NCBI RefSeq assembly: GCF_003609575.1
Contig: NZ_MBTA01000027.1
Coordinates: 124,001-188,000, forward strand
Source of the DNA: Pelobium manganitolerans
GTDB lineage: Bacteria > Bacteroidota > Bacteroidia > Sphingobacteriales > Sphingobacteriaceae
Length of the DNA stretch: 64,000 bases
Direction of reading: 5' to 3'
The first letter of the stretch is position 1. Each line of letters opens with the position of its first letter. The notes below the pieces were generated by a model. It saw nothing but the letters and a program-made list of their open reading frames with translations, made no database searches and was not told the DNA's origin. A program made the position numbers and the translations under genes. Positions 35,198 to 44,007 of the stretch are shown here, one piece after another.

Positions 35198-35282
35198 GCA
35201 CCTGTTCAAAAATAAGCCTGCCCCAAGGTTTCAATCTCCGTCTCATTTTGCTATTTTCGCAAGCAATAAAAGCCTTACAGAT

Positions 35283-37574
35283 TTGGATTATTTAGCAGGA
35301 TTAAACGTAACGCAAAGAGAAGCGGTTGAACAAACAGAAGGACCAGTGATGATTGTAGCCGGCGCCGGCTCGGGAAAAACCAGGGTAATCACCTATCGCG
35401 TTGCGCACCTCATCCAAAAAGGGATCGACCCTTTCAACATCCTAGTTTTAACTTTTACCAATAAAGCGGCAAAAGAAATGCGAGAGCGTATCACCAAGGT
35501 AGTTGGTACGGAAGCTAAAAACATTTGGATGGGCACTTTTCACTCTGTTTTTGCCAAGATTTTACGTGTGGAGGCGCACCACATTGGCTATCCTAACAAC
35601 TTTACCATTTACGATACGGACGACAGTAAAAGTTTAATTAAAACCATTTTGAAAGAAATGAGTTTAGACGATAAACTTTACCACCACAATTATGTGTACG
35701 GGCGTATCTCTATGGCCAAAAACAATTTGATATCGGTTGCCGAATATCAGCAGAACGAGCAGATACAGGCCGACGACCATAGCTCGGGGCGTGCTTTTTT
35801 AGGTAAAATTTACGAAACCTACGTAAACCGTTGCTTTAAAGCCGGTGCAATGGATTTTGACGATTTGCTGTTTAAAACCAACGTACTGCTTAAAGAACAG
35901 CCCGAGGTATTATATAAATATCAAAACAAGTTTAAGTATTTGATGGTGGATGAGTACCAGGACACCAACTTTTCGCAATACTTGATTGTGAAAAAACTGG
36001 CTGCCATCCGCGAAAACCTGTGCGTAGTAGGCGACGACGCACAAAGTATTTATGCTTTCCGCGGCGCCAACATCCAAAACATCCTCAATTTCCAAAAAGA
36101 TTATCCGGATGTAAAGGTTTTTAAGCTGGAACAAAATTACCGCTCCACACAAAACATCGTAAATATTGCCAACAGCATTATCGCCAACAACAAAAACCAA
36201 CTGGAGAAAAACGTGTTTTCTGCCAATGAAACCGGCGATAAAATAAAAGTTACCCGCTCTTTTTCCGATAACGAGGAAGGCAAACAAGTAGCCGAAGCTA
36301 TTGCACAAGAGCGTGCGGACGCCAACCTAAACTGGTCCGATTTTGCCATTTTATACCGTACCAACGCCCAATCAAGGTCGATGGAGGAAGCCTTGCGAAA
36401 GTTGGGCGTGCCTTATAAAATTTACGGCGGCACTTCATTTTATCAACGTAAGGAAATTAAAGATTTGATAGCTTATTTCCGTTTAACGTTTAATCCGGCA
36501 GATGAGGAAGCTTTCAAGAGGGTGATTAACTACCCGGCGCGTGGCATTGGAAAAACTACTTTAGATAAAATTATCTTAGCTGCTGATAAAGAGAACAAAA
36601 CACTTTTTGATGTTATTGTTGATGCGCAGCAATATTTAGATGCCCGTGCGGCAGCTGCGGTGTCCAATTTTGCCACTGCGATACAAAGTTTTGCCGTGGT
36701 AGCCAAAAATCAATCGGCTTATGATGCGGCTTTACATATTGCGCAACAATCGGGTTTGCTGAAAGATTTGTACGATGATAAATCTGTAGAGGGTATCAAC
36801 CGTTACGAAAATATCCAAGAATTGCTGAACGGTATTAAAGAGTTTTCTGAACGCGAAGATATTGAAGACCGGGGCTTAGACGTTTTCATGCAAGATGTGG
36901 CTTTGCTTACCAATGATGATAAGGATAAAGATGACAAAGATTCGGTTTCTTTAATGACTATCCACTCCTCTAAAGGCTTGGAGTTTCCGCAGGTTTATAT
37001 TGTAGGTTTAGAAGAAAACCTTTTCCCTTCGCAAATGTCGCTCAATTCGCGAGCAGATTTGGAAGAAGAGCGCCGTTTGTTTTATGTAGCCGTTACCCGT
37101 GCAGAGAAGAAACTGAATATTAGCTATGCAACGTCGCGCTTTAAGTTTGGCACCTTAATTAACTGTGAGCCATCCCGTTTCTTGGACGAGATTGATCCGC
37201 GTTACTTGGAAATTGAACTGCCTAAAAAAGCCTCCATTGCTAACTCGGGCAGTTTTGATGACGAACGGACGCAATGGCAAAGCAATACCCGTTATCAGCC
37301 GGCACAAGCAGATGTGTTTTCTAAACCTAAACCGGCTACAAAACCTTTAAAAACAACTTCTTTACTGGCAAAAGCACACGTGCCAAGCGAAGGCTTTGCG
37401 CCTAGCGACACTTCAAACCTACAGGTTGGGCACGAGGTGGAGCATGAGCGCTTCGGATACGGCAAGGTATTAACTTTGGAAGGCAACAAGCCAGATATTA
37501 AAGCGACCATATTTTTTAAAGAAATTGGGCAAAAGCAATTGTTGCTAAAGTTTGCGAAGCTAAGGATCGTTTGA
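35283..37574 (+). CDS. pcrA: UvrD/PcrA-type DNA helicase
   Basis: A 763-residue superfamily 1A helicase. Motifs: VAGAGSGKTRVITYR (Walker A), LTFTNKAAKEMRERI (Ia), LMVDEYQDTN (II), GDDAQSIYAFRGA (III), LEQNYRST (IV), SLMTIHSSKGLEF (V) and LFYVAVTRAEKKL (VI). The C-terminal residues (about 715-763, VGHEVEHERFGYGKV) form the Tudor-like RNA-polymerase-binding domain. It opens at a TTG codon (MDYLAGLNVTQREAVEQT is the standard start), with no ATG nearby. Roles: nucleotide excision repair and replication-fork upkeep. Confidence 0.95.
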   Translation: MDYLAGLNVTQREAVEQTEGPVMIVAGAGSGKTRVITYRVAHLIQKGIDPFNILVLTFTNKAAKEMRERITKVVGTEAKNIWMGTFHSVFAKILRVEAHHIGYPNNFTIYDTDDSKSLIKTILKEMSLDDKLYHHNYVYGRISMAKNNLISVAEYQQNEQIQADDHSSGRAFLGKIYETYVNRCFKAGAMDFDDLLFKTNVLLKEQPEVLYKYQNKFKYLMVDEYQDTNFSQYLIVKKLAAIRENLCVVGDDAQSIYAFRGANIQNILNFQKDYPDVKVFKLEQNYRSTQNIVNIANSIIANNKNQLEKNVFSANETGDKIKVTRSFSDNEEGKQVAEAIAQERADANLNWSDFAILYRTNAQSRSMEEALRKLGVPYKIYGGTSFYQRKEIKDLIAYFRLTFNPADEEAFKRVINYPARGIGKTTLDKIILAADKENKTLFDVIVDAQQYLDARAAAAVSNFATAIQSFAVVAKNQSAYDAALHIAQQSGLLKDLYDDKSVEGINRYENIQELLNGIKEFSEREDIEDRGLDVFMQDVALLTNDDKDKDDKDSVSLMTIHSSKGLEFPQVYIVGLEENLFPSQMSLNSRADLEEERRLFYVAVTRAEKKLNISYATSRFKFGTLINCEPSRFLDEIDPRYLEIELPKKASIANSGSFDDERTQWQSNTRYQPAQADVFSKPKPATKPLKTTSLLAKAHVPSEGFAPSDTSNLQVGHEVEHERFGYGKVLTLEGNKPDIKATIFFKEIGQKQLLLKFAKLRIV

Positions 37575-37633
37575 GCAGATAGGCACGGCGTAAAAACGCG
37601 GTAAAATCTCCTTTTTGCGAAGGTAATTTTGAT

Positions 37634-37641
37634 TATATTTG
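37634..37641 (+). promoter_or_regulatory. -7 element TATATTTG of the Xre/RES module
   Basis: Matches TAnnTTTG, 17 nt before the antitoxin ATG. A TTTG at 37614-37617 lies 16 nt upstream, somewhat shorter than usual. Confidence 0.5.
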
Positions 37642-37658
37642 GAAAAAAGAATTTTCAG

Positions 37659-38084
37659 ATGGAAATTGCGTTGAAACACGAGAAAGTTGCGGAAATCCCT
37701 GCCGTTAATGATTTTGCAAAGCTCTTTTTCTTCCTAAAAGATAACGATATCAATTGGCGTTATTTCAAGTATTTCAGAGATATTTCAACACTAAATGACG
37801 AGATCACGTCGACTTGGCTTAATATAAATTCAAAAACACTAAGAACGTACCGCAAACCAGAAAGCAATTCAAAAGACAATATTAAAGAGCATCTTGTGTT
37901 GTTAATTTCGTTATACAAGCACGGTATCGAAGTCTTTGGAAATACAGAAGCTTTTGACCAGTGGTTGCTAAGCGAAAACAAATTTTTAGACAACCAAGCT
38001 CCGAAAGATTTTTTAGGAACGATAACGGGAATAAAGTTTGTTGACACACGGCTAACTGCTTTAGAATACGGCGACAACGTATAA
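37659..38084 (+). CDS. Xre/MbcA/ParS-type antitoxin
   Basis: A 141-residue protein. The N-terminal half holds a helix-turn-helix-like region (NINSKTLRTYRKPESNSKDN); the C-terminal half has the antitoxin/ParS segment HGIEVFGNTEAFDQWLLSEN and PKDFLGTITGIKFVDTRLTA, which binds RES toxins. It starts at 37659, and its stop is 1 bp before the toxin start. As in other Xre-RES pairs it should neutralise the toxin and repress the operon. Confidence 0.85.
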   Translation: MEIALKHEKVAEIPAVNDFAKLFFFLKDNDINWRYFKYFRDISTLNDEITSTWLNINSKTLRTYRKPESNSKDNIKEHLVLLISLYKHGIEVFGNTEAFDQWLLSENKFLDNQAPKDFLGTITGIKFVDTRLTALEYGDNV

Positions 38085-38085
38085 C

Positions 38086-38535
38086 ATGTTGGTTTATAAA
38101 ATTTGCCGAGACATATATGCAGATCATTTATCTGCTTCTGGAATTGCCAACCGTTGGAATAAGGAAGACGAGTTTGTTATTTATACAGGGAGTAGTATTG
38201 CCCTGTCTGTACTTGAAAACATCGCACACCGCGCATCAATTAATATTTCAAATCGTTACAGGCTTATAACAATTGCTCTTGACGGACAAACATCAATTAA
38301 AGAAATTAAATCTAGTCAACTCCCTATCAGTTGGCAAAGTTTGGATGCATATCCTCATTTGCAAGATGTTGGTTCTTTGTGGTACCAAGAGTGCGAACAC
38401 CTAGTTTTGAAAGTGCCATCTGCAATTGTAGCGCAAGAATTTAATTACATCATCAACACAAAACACACCGACTTTGGCACAAAGGTGAAAATCATTAAAT
38501 CCGAAGAGTGGGTTTGGGACAGCCGATTACTCTGA
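38086..38535 (+). CDS. RES-domain toxin (NAD+ phosphorylase family)
   Basis: A 149-residue RES protein. The three name-giving polar residues are visible: R23 (GIANRWN), E44 (LSVLENIAHR) and S112 (VPSAIVAQEFNYIIN). RES toxins degrade NAD+ in the cell when free of antitoxin. The frame is intact with all key residues and normal length, so this module is probably functional, unlike the two decayed toxin-antitoxin loci at 6.9-7.3 and 17.0-17.6 kb. Confidence 0.9.
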   Translation: MLVYKICRDIYADHLSASGIANRWNKEDEFVIYTGSSIALSVLENIAHRASINISNRYRLITIALDGQTSIKEIKSSQLPISWQSLDAYPHLQDVGSLWYQECEHLVLKVPSAIVAQEFNYIINTKHTDFGTKVKIIKSEEWVWDSRLL

Positions 38536-38669
38536 CAAAAATTAGCAAATCAATAATTCCTCCTAATAACCAGCACAGAAAACCAAACCAGCAAAGCATC
38601 GTTAAAATTTGTTAATTCCTCTTGCCAAAAGCAATAAAAAATTTACTTTCGTGTCCACACGATTTAAAA

Positions 38670-38700
38670 TTGACAAGTATTATTTATTAATCTATCTTTG
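38670..38700 (+). promoter_or_regulatory. Promoter of the bamD operon
   Basis: TTG (38670-38672), 20-nt spacer, TATCTTTG (38693-38700): full consensus. The bamD ATG follows after 4 nt, so transcription should start at about the A of ATG. Confidence 0.75.
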
Positions 38701-38704
38701 CAGG

Positions 38705-39571
38705 ATGTTTAAAAACGGGCGCTTAGCACTTTTAGCCTCTTTCTTATTAATTGCCATAGTTTTTACAGGTTGTAAAAGCAGGTTCGAAAAACTGAGAGCC
38801 AGCACAGACGTGGCTAAAAAATACCAAGAAGCCATTCGTTTGTACAACAAAAAAGATTATTCTAAAGCTTTAGTTTTGTTTGATGACCTGGTACAGCGTT
38901 ACCGTGGCCGTGCCGAGTCGGAAGACCTTTATTACTATTACGCCTATACTAATTATAAGCTAAAAGACTACCTATCAGCAAGGTATCATTTTAAAACTTT
39001 TGCAGACACTTATCCCAGTAGCCCCAAAGCAGAAGAATGCCGGTTTTTAGCTGCTTACTGCTATTATCTAGAATCTCCGAATTATTCTTTAGATCAAGAC
39101 AATACTTACAAAGCAATAGAAGCTTTGCAGCTTTTTATCAACCTGTATCCAAAAAGTGAACGCGTTGCAGAAGCCAGCAAGCTAATTGCAGATTTAAGAG
39201 ACAAGTTGGAGCGTAAATCATTCGAGAATGCCAAGTTGTTTTTAGATATCGGTGATTACCAAGCGGCGGTCATTGCTTTCAGAAACTCGGCGAAAGATTT
39301 CCCAGATACAAAATATGCGGAAGAGATGGAATATTTAACCATTAAAGCGCAATATCTGTACGCAAAAAACAGCTTAGAAACTAAACAAGAGGACCGTTAT
39401 AACGAAGCGATAGACGAATACGAAAGATTTATCGAGAGGTATCCGAAAAGCGCCTTCGCTAAAGAAGCACTAGATTTAAAAGAAGCTTCATTAAAAGGAA
39501 TAGAACAAACCAAAGCAACATTAGCAGCCTACGGCTATAAAAATAAAGAGACAGAAGAAGATGAACAATAA
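38705..39571 (+). CDS. bamD: Outer membrane assembly lipoprotein BamD
   Basis: A 288-residue lipoprotein. The start at 38705 gives MFKNGRLALLASFLLIAIVF and a lipobox FTGC with the lipidated Cys at 23. TPR-like repeats follow (YQEAIRLYNKKDYSKALVLF, FKTFADTYPSSPKAEECRFL, YERFIERYPKSAFAKEA). BamD binds BamA for outer-membrane beta-barrel insertion. It heads bamD-rpoZ-coaBC-porD-recN and overlaps rpoZ by 11 bp. Confidence 0.94.
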   Translation: MFKNGRLALLASFLLIAIVFTGCKSRFEKLRASTDVAKKYQEAIRLYNKKDYSKALVLFDDLVQRYRGRAESEDLYYYYAYTNYKLKDYLSARYHFKTFADTYPSSPKAEECRFLAAYCYYLESPNYSLDQDNTYKAIEALQLFINLYPKSERVAEASKLIADLRDKLERKSFENAKLFLDIGDYQAAVIAFRNSAKDFPDTKYAEEMEYLTIKAQYLYAKNSLETKQEDRYNEAIDEYERFIERYPKSAFAKEALDLKEASLKGIEQTKATLAAYGYKNKETEEDEQ

Positions 39572-39896
39572 AGACGCAAATAAACCAACTGTTGCCAATA
39601 CAACGGTAACCAGAGATTTAAGACAGCTTGATACAGATACCAAAAACATTTACGAATCTTTGGTAATCATCAGCAAAAGAGCCAACCAAATTGCTTCTAA
39701 CATTAAAGAAGAATTACACAGCAAACTGGCCGAGTTTGCCAGCTCTAACGACAATTTGGAAGAAGTTTTTGAAAATAGAGAGCAAATTGAAATTTCTAAG
39801 CATTACGAAAGAATGCCAAAACCTTCTTTGATAGCTATTGACGAATTCATCAACGGCAAAGTATATTACAGAAACCCGTCTAAAGAACAAAAGTAA
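39561..39896 (+). CDS. rpoZ: RNA polymerase omega subunit (Rpb6-type)
   Basis: A 111-residue protein of the Bacteroidota omega/Rpb6 family: TRDLRQLDTDTKNIYESLVI, ISKRANQIASNIKEEL (the conserved omega helix) and the C-terminal KPSLIAIDEFINGKVYYRNP. It helps assemble and stabilise RNA polymerase. It overlaps bamD by 11 bp and precedes coaBC, the usual order in this phylum. Confidence 0.9.
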   Translation: MNNKDANKPTVANTTVTRDLRQLDTDTKNIYESLVIISKRANQIASNIKEELHSKLAEFASSNDNLEEVFENREQIEISKHYERMPKPSLIAIDEFINGKVYYRNPSKEQK

Positions 39897-39903
39897 TTTG
39901 TTT

Positions 39904-39911
39904 TATATTTG
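39904..39911 (+). promoter_or_regulatory. Internal -7 element TATATTTG before coaBC
   Basis: Matches TAnnTTTG, 3 nt before the coaBC ATG; a possible internal promoter giving a leaderless coaBC mRNA. No -33 match. Confidence 0.4.
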
Positions 39912-39914
39912 AGC

Positions 39915-41123
39915 ATGTCCACAATGCTTAAAGACAAAAACATTATCCTTGGCGTTTGCGGTAGCATTGCAAGCTATAAATCTGCAGAAATTGTAAGATT
40001 GTTAGTGAAAGCCGGTGCAAACGTCAAGGTAATTTTAACAGATGGCGCAAAAGCCTTCATCACGCCCCTCACCTTTTCTACGTTATCTAAAAATCCGGTT
40101 TACAGTACCTATGCAAACGCTGATACTGGGGTTTGGAACAACCATGTTGAGCTAGCCCTTTGGGCCGATTTAATTGTGATTGCCCCTGCAACAGCAAATA
40201 CCATTGCAAAATTTGCCAATGGCTTGTGCGACAATTTGCTTTCGGCGGTTTACCTATCTGCAAAATGCCCTATATACGTTGCGCCGGCCATGGATTTAGA
40301 CATGTGGAAACACCTGAGCACCAAAAACAATATCGTAAAATTGCGCCATTATGGTAATGAAATTATTTCTCCGGCGAAAGGCGAATTAGCTAGCGGACTG
40401 TACGGCGAAGGCCGATTAGCGGAGCCGGAAGAAATTGTAAATTTCATCAATCAAAAACTATCCGAAACAAAACCTTTGGCAGGGCAAAAAGCTTTGGTAA
40501 GCGCAGGGCCAACTTATGAAGCGATAGATCCGGTGCGTTTTATCGGCAATCATTCATCGGGCAAAATGGGTTATGCCATTGCCGCAAAACTTAAGGAGCT
40601 GGGCGCCACGGTAACGTTGATAAGCGGTCCAACGGCTTTAGATGCACCGAAGGGCGTAAACAGAATTAGCGTAACCTCGGCAGCAGAAATGTTTGAAAAC
40701 TGCCAAAAGCATTTTAGCGATAGCCAAATATGTGTGATGGCGGCGGCTGTGGCCGATTATACCGTAGAAGAAGTTGCACCTTTTAAAATAAAAAAGAAAG
40801 ATAGCTCGCTCACTATCCCACTAAAGAAGACGCCGGATATTTTGGCAACTTTAGGAGCTGTAAAAACAGTTCAGATTTTGGTGGGTTTTGCCTTAGAAAC
40901 CGATCACGAAGAGGCAAACGCCACAGAAAAGCTAAAAAAGAAAAACTTAGATTTTATTGTCTTAAATTCGTTGAACGATGCCGGTGCAGGCTTCCAAAAC
41001 AACACCAATAAAATAACCATTATTGACAAAACTTTGGAGAAGACGGTTTTTCCGCTTAAAAGCAAAGATGAGGTAGCTACGGATATTTGCGAGAAAATAG
41101 TCTCGATTTTTGCCGACAAATAG
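39915..41123 (+). CDS. coaBC: Bifunctional phosphopantothenoylcysteine decarboxylase/synthetase
   Basis: A 402-residue coenzyme A enzyme. The N-terminal CoaC flavoprotein shows GVCGSIASYKSAEIVR, NHVELALWADLIVIAPATAN and PAMDLDMW. The C-terminal CoaB part shows SAGPTYEAIDPVRFIGNHSS, MAAAVADYTVEEVAPFKIKK and DFIVLNSLNDAGAGF. It joins cysteine to phosphopantothenate and decarboxylates it. The frame opens two codons earlier at a TTG that lies in the -7 element, so ATG 39915 is preferred. The TAG stop is followed at once by a short heptad array. Confidence 0.96.
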   Translation: MSTMLKDKNIILGVCGSIASYKSAEIVRLLVKAGANVKVILTDGAKAFITPLTFSTLSKNPVYSTYANADTGVWNNHVELALWADLIVIAPATANTIAKFANGLCDNLLSAVYLSAKCPIYVAPAMDLDMWKHLSTKNNIVKLRHYGNEIISPAKGELASGLYGEGRLAEPEEIVNFINQKLSETKPLAGQKALVSAGPTYEAIDPVRFIGNHSSGKMGYAIAAKLKELGATVTLISGPTALDAPKGVNRISVTSAAEMFENCQKHFSDSQICVMAAAVADYTVEEVAPFKIKKKDSSLTIPLKKTPDILATLGAVKTVQILVGFALETDHEEANATEKLKKKNLDFIVLNSLNDAGAGFQNNTNKITIIDKTLEKTVFPLKSKDEVATDICEKIVSIFADK

Positions 41124-41150
41124 GAAATTGAGTAGCAAGTATCAGGTATA
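41124..41150. repeat. Short heptad array between coaBC and porD
   Basis: After the coaBC TAG the DNA reads GAGTAGCAAGTATCAGGTAT: units GTAGCAA, GTATCAG, GTATAAT. Same GTA family as the array at the dipeptidase stop, with GTAGCAA identical. Confidence 0.5.
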
Positions 41151-41162
41151 ATTATTAAAAAG

Positions 41163-42059
41163 ATGAAAAAACTAATTGCTATCCTATTTTTCGCGCTTAG
41201 CTTGCCCAGCTTTGCGCAAGATTTAAATTGCAGGGTACAAATCCTCTCGCCACAAATACAAAACACCAACAAAAGACCTTTGGAGGAGTTACAAATCGCG
41301 ATAAGCGAATTTTTGAACAACCGAAAATGGGCTAATTTTGAGCTAAAACCCGAAGAACGCGTTGATTGCAACCTGGTTATTACGCTAAAAAGTTGGGACG
41401 GTGGCAGCAACTACCAAGGCGAAGCGCAAATTTTAAGCAGCAGACCTGTTTACGGCACTTCTTATAATACCACGGTATTAAGTTTAAACGATAAAAACTT
41501 CGATTTTAGTTATACGCAGGGTCAGCCGTTGGATTATTCGGATCAAAATTACCAGAACAATCTGAGCTCTATACTTGCTTTTTACGCTTACGTCATCATT
41601 GGTTTAGATGCGGATACCTTTGGAAAAATGGGCGGTGCGCCTTATTATGCCAAAGCACAAACCGTGGTTAATAATGCGCAAAACGCGGCGTTTGCCGGAT
41701 GGAAAGCTTTTGAAGGCTTAAAAAATAGATATTGGTTAGCAGAAAATTTGAACAACAAAAGCTTTGCGCCCTTGCGCGATATTCTTTACACCTATCATCG
41801 TTTAGGTTTGGATGTAATGAGCGAAGATTTGAATAAAGGCCGAAAAGCCATTGCAGAAAGTTTGCCCGAACTTGCGCAACTGGATAAGCAAAAACAAGGC
41901 GCTATGCTTAACCAAGTATTCTTTTCCGCTAAGGCTGATGAAATTGTGGACATTTTTAGCAAAGGAAACCCCATGGAACGCACCAAAGTTTATAACGTGA
42001 TGGTTGATGCCGATCCGGCTAACACCTCCAAATACGAAGAACTGAAAAAATTGAGGTAG
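41163..42059 (+). CDS. porD: T9SS-associated protein PorD (DUF4835 family)
   Basis: A 298-residue exported protein with signal peptide MKKLIAILFFALSLPSFAQ. Family segments are LNCRVQILSPQIQNTNKRPL, FNFEL-type WANFELKPEERVDCNLVI, LAFYAYVIIGLDADTFGKMG and YYAKAQTVVNNAQ. DUF4835 proteins are now linked to type IX secretion as PorD. Its presence fits the T9SS cargo protein at 10.9-12.2 kb. It lies between coaBC and recN in the conserved cluster. Confidence 0.85.
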   Translation: MKKLIAILFFALSLPSFAQDLNCRVQILSPQIQNTNKRPLEELQIAISEFLNNRKWANFELKPEERVDCNLVITLKSWDGGSNYQGEAQILSSRPVYGTSYNTTVLSLNDKNFDFSYTQGQPLDYSDQNYQNNLSSILAFYAYVIIGLDADTFGKMGGAPYYAKAQTVVNNAQNAAFAGWKAFEGLKNRYWLAENLNNKSFAPLRDILYTYHRLGLDVMSEDLNKGRKAIAESLPELAQLDKQKQGAMLNQVFFSAKADEIVDIFSKGNPMERTKVYNVMVDADPANTSKYEELKKLR

Positions 42060-42071
42060 CGGACGTCGACG

Positions 42072-42218
42072 ATGGTCAATGGACGATGGACAATGGACGA
42101 TGGACAATGGACGATGGACAATGGTCAATGGTCAATGGACGATGCACAATGGACAATGGTCAATGGACGATGGTCAATGGACAATGGTCAATGGACAATG
42201 GTCAATGGACAATGGACT
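42072..42218. repeat. Heptad array, 21 units of ATGGNCR
   Basis: Twenty-one consecutive 7-bp units without any phase shift: ATGGTCA, ATGGACG, ATGGACA and a few variants (one ATGCACA, last ATGGACT). Because 7 is not a multiple of 3, all three plus-strand frames stay open and read TrpThrMet/ValAsnGly-type pseudo-repeats. It starts 12 bp after the porD TAG stop. Confidence 0.95.
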
Positions 42219-42227
42219 ACCGGACAA

Positions 42228-42255
42228 TTCACTACTCACTACTCAATACTCAATA
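42228..42255. repeat. Second heptad array before recN
   Basis: Four units: TTCACTA, CTCACTA, CTCAATA, CTCAATA. Directly behind the ATGGNCR array but of the GTA family when read on the other strand (GTATTGA, GTAGTGA). Confidence 0.8.
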
Positions 42256-42272
42256 CTACGCAATCCTAACCC

Positions 42273-43934
42273 ATGTTAAGCAGATTAACCATAAAAAATT
42301 ACGCTTTAATAGATAACCTCGATATTAGTTTTGAAGGCGATTTAAATGTTATTACCGGTGAAACTGGCGCAGGAAAATCTATTGTGCTGGGTGCATTGGG
42401 CTTAATTTTAGGTCAACGCGCGGAGAGTAAGTACTTTTTTAACCAACAAAAGAAGTGCGTAGTAGAAGGTTTTTTTAGCATTGCCGATTATAATTTCAAA
42501 GATTTTTTTTCAGAGAATGATCTGGACTATGAAGATGAAACGGTGCTACGCCGTGAAATTGCGCTCGACGGAAAATCTAGGGCTTTTATTAACGATACGC
42601 CGGTTACCTTAAGCGTACTAAAAGCGCTAGGCCAGCAGTTAATAGATATACATGCACAACATGCTACTTTAGAAATTAGCGAGATTGCTTTTCAGTTGCT
42701 GGTGTTAGATGTAATGGCCGAACAACAATCTGCGGTAGCAAATTACCGCAAAACGTACCAACAGTACCGCAGAAATCAAAAAGCTTATCAGGCCAAGATA
42801 GATGAGAACGAAAAGGCAAAGGCGGACCAAGATTATTTTCAGTACCTGTACGACGAATTGGAAGGAAGCTTGATACAGGAGGAAGAACAGGAAAACTTAG
42901 AAAAAGAGCTAAACGCGCTGAGCCATGCCGAAGAAATTAAAAAGAATTTATACAACGTCAACGCGCAGCTAAACGGTTTTGAGGAGGCTGCTTTATCAAA
43001 AATTAAAGATGCTTTAACGCAATTGCACAGCATTGAGCATTACGATGAAGAGATTGCCGCACTAGCCTCGCGCTTACGAAGCTGCCAGATTGAACTTAAA
43101 GACATTGCCGAAGAACTGGACAGTCTTGAGCAAAAAACCAATTATGACGAAAACCGGGCAGACACGATAAACGAACGGTTGAGCATAATTTACGGTTTGC
43201 AGAAAAAACACCGTGTAAATACCAGCGCCGAACTTTTGGCTATGCAACGCGATTTACTGGAAAAGCTTAACCAAATTTTGTTTGCCGATGAAGAACTGGA
43301 ACAATTGGCCGCACAGCTAAAAAAAGAAGAACAGCAATTAGCACAAGAGGCAAAAGCAATCAGCGCTAAGCGGGCAAAGGTAATTCCGGAGATTGAACAA
43401 AAAGTTGCCGCGCTTTTGGCAGAAGTAGGTATGCCGGATGCAAAGCTTAAAATAGAACAGCAAACTTTGGACAGCAATGGTTTTGATAGTAATGGTGCAG
43501 ACCAAATAAGATTTTTGTTTAGCGCAAACAAAGGTCAATCTCCTAACGAAATCCATAAAGTAGCTTCCGGAGGCGAGCTTTCGCGCTTAATGTTGAGCAT
43601 CAAGTCACTGATCGCACAAAAAACGGCTTTGCCCACTATTATTTTTGACGAGATTGATACCGGAATTTCTGGTGAGGTTGCCAACCGCGTTGGCGCAATA
43701 CTGGCCGAGCTTTCTAAGGCGATGCAAGTAATTGCGATTACGCACCTGCCACAAATGGCCAGCAAAGGAAAATCGCATTATTTTGTGCACAAAGTTAATG
43801 AAGGCGAAACCACTTACACCCGTATTAAAAAGTTAAAAGATGAAGAACGAGTGCTAGAAATTGCCAAAATGTTGAGCGGCGAAAACCCTAAAGAATCTGC
43901 CTTACAGAACGCGCGGGAATTACTGCAAAATTAA
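42273..43934 (+). CDS. recN: DNA repair protein RecN
   Basis: A 553-residue SMC-like ATPase for double-strand-break repair. Head: TGETGAGKSIVLGALGLILG (Walker A, about residues 28-47), long coiled-coil arms (about 150-390), ABC signature ASGGELSRLMLSIK and Walker B PTIIFDEIDTGISGEVANRV. Full length. Separated from porD by two heptad arrays, so a promoter may be embedded there, although no TAnnTTTG was found. Confidence 0.96.
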   Translation: MLSRLTIKNYALIDNLDISFEGDLNVITGETGAGKSIVLGALGLILGQRAESKYFFNQQKKCVVEGFFSIADYNFKDFFSENDLDYEDETVLRREIALDGKSRAFINDTPVTLSVLKALGQQLIDIHAQHATLEISEIAFQLLVLDVMAEQQSAVANYRKTYQQYRRNQKAYQAKIDENEKAKADQDYFQYLYDELEGSLIQEEEQENLEKELNALSHAEEIKKNLYNVNAQLNGFEEAALSKIKDALTQLHSIEHYDEEIAALASRLRSCQIELKDIAEELDSLEQKTNYDENRADTINERLSIIYGLQKKHRVNTSAELLAMQRDLLEKLNQILFADEELEQLAAQLKKEEQQLAQEAKAISAKRAKVIPEIEQKVAALLAEVGMPDAKLKIEQQTLDSNGFDSNGADQIRFLFSANKGQSPNEIHKVASGGELSRLMLSIKSLIAQKTALPTIIFDEIDTGISGEVANRVGAILAELSKAMQVIAITHLPQMASKGKSHYFVHKVNEGETTYTRIKKLKDEERVLEIAKMLSGENPKESALQNARELLQN

Positions 43935-44007
43935 TTGAACGTAATTTTTATCTTTACGCAGTTTTACAAAAATAGTCTATTAAAACAGCAAGTTAAACAA
44001 TCGATAT

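Noticed and set aside
40904-41410. A 168-codon frame opposite the coaBC/porD junction
   Set aside because: Spans two well-supported genes in antisense; Ser/Phe-rich shadow.
42072-42218. CRISPR array
   Set aside because: Units are 7 bp with no unique spacers and no cas genes nearby.
42072-42316. Three overlapping plus-strand frames and a minus-strand frame reading Trp/Met/Asn repeats
   Set aside because: They are all translations of the 7-bp array; any frame is open because 7 is not a multiple of 3.
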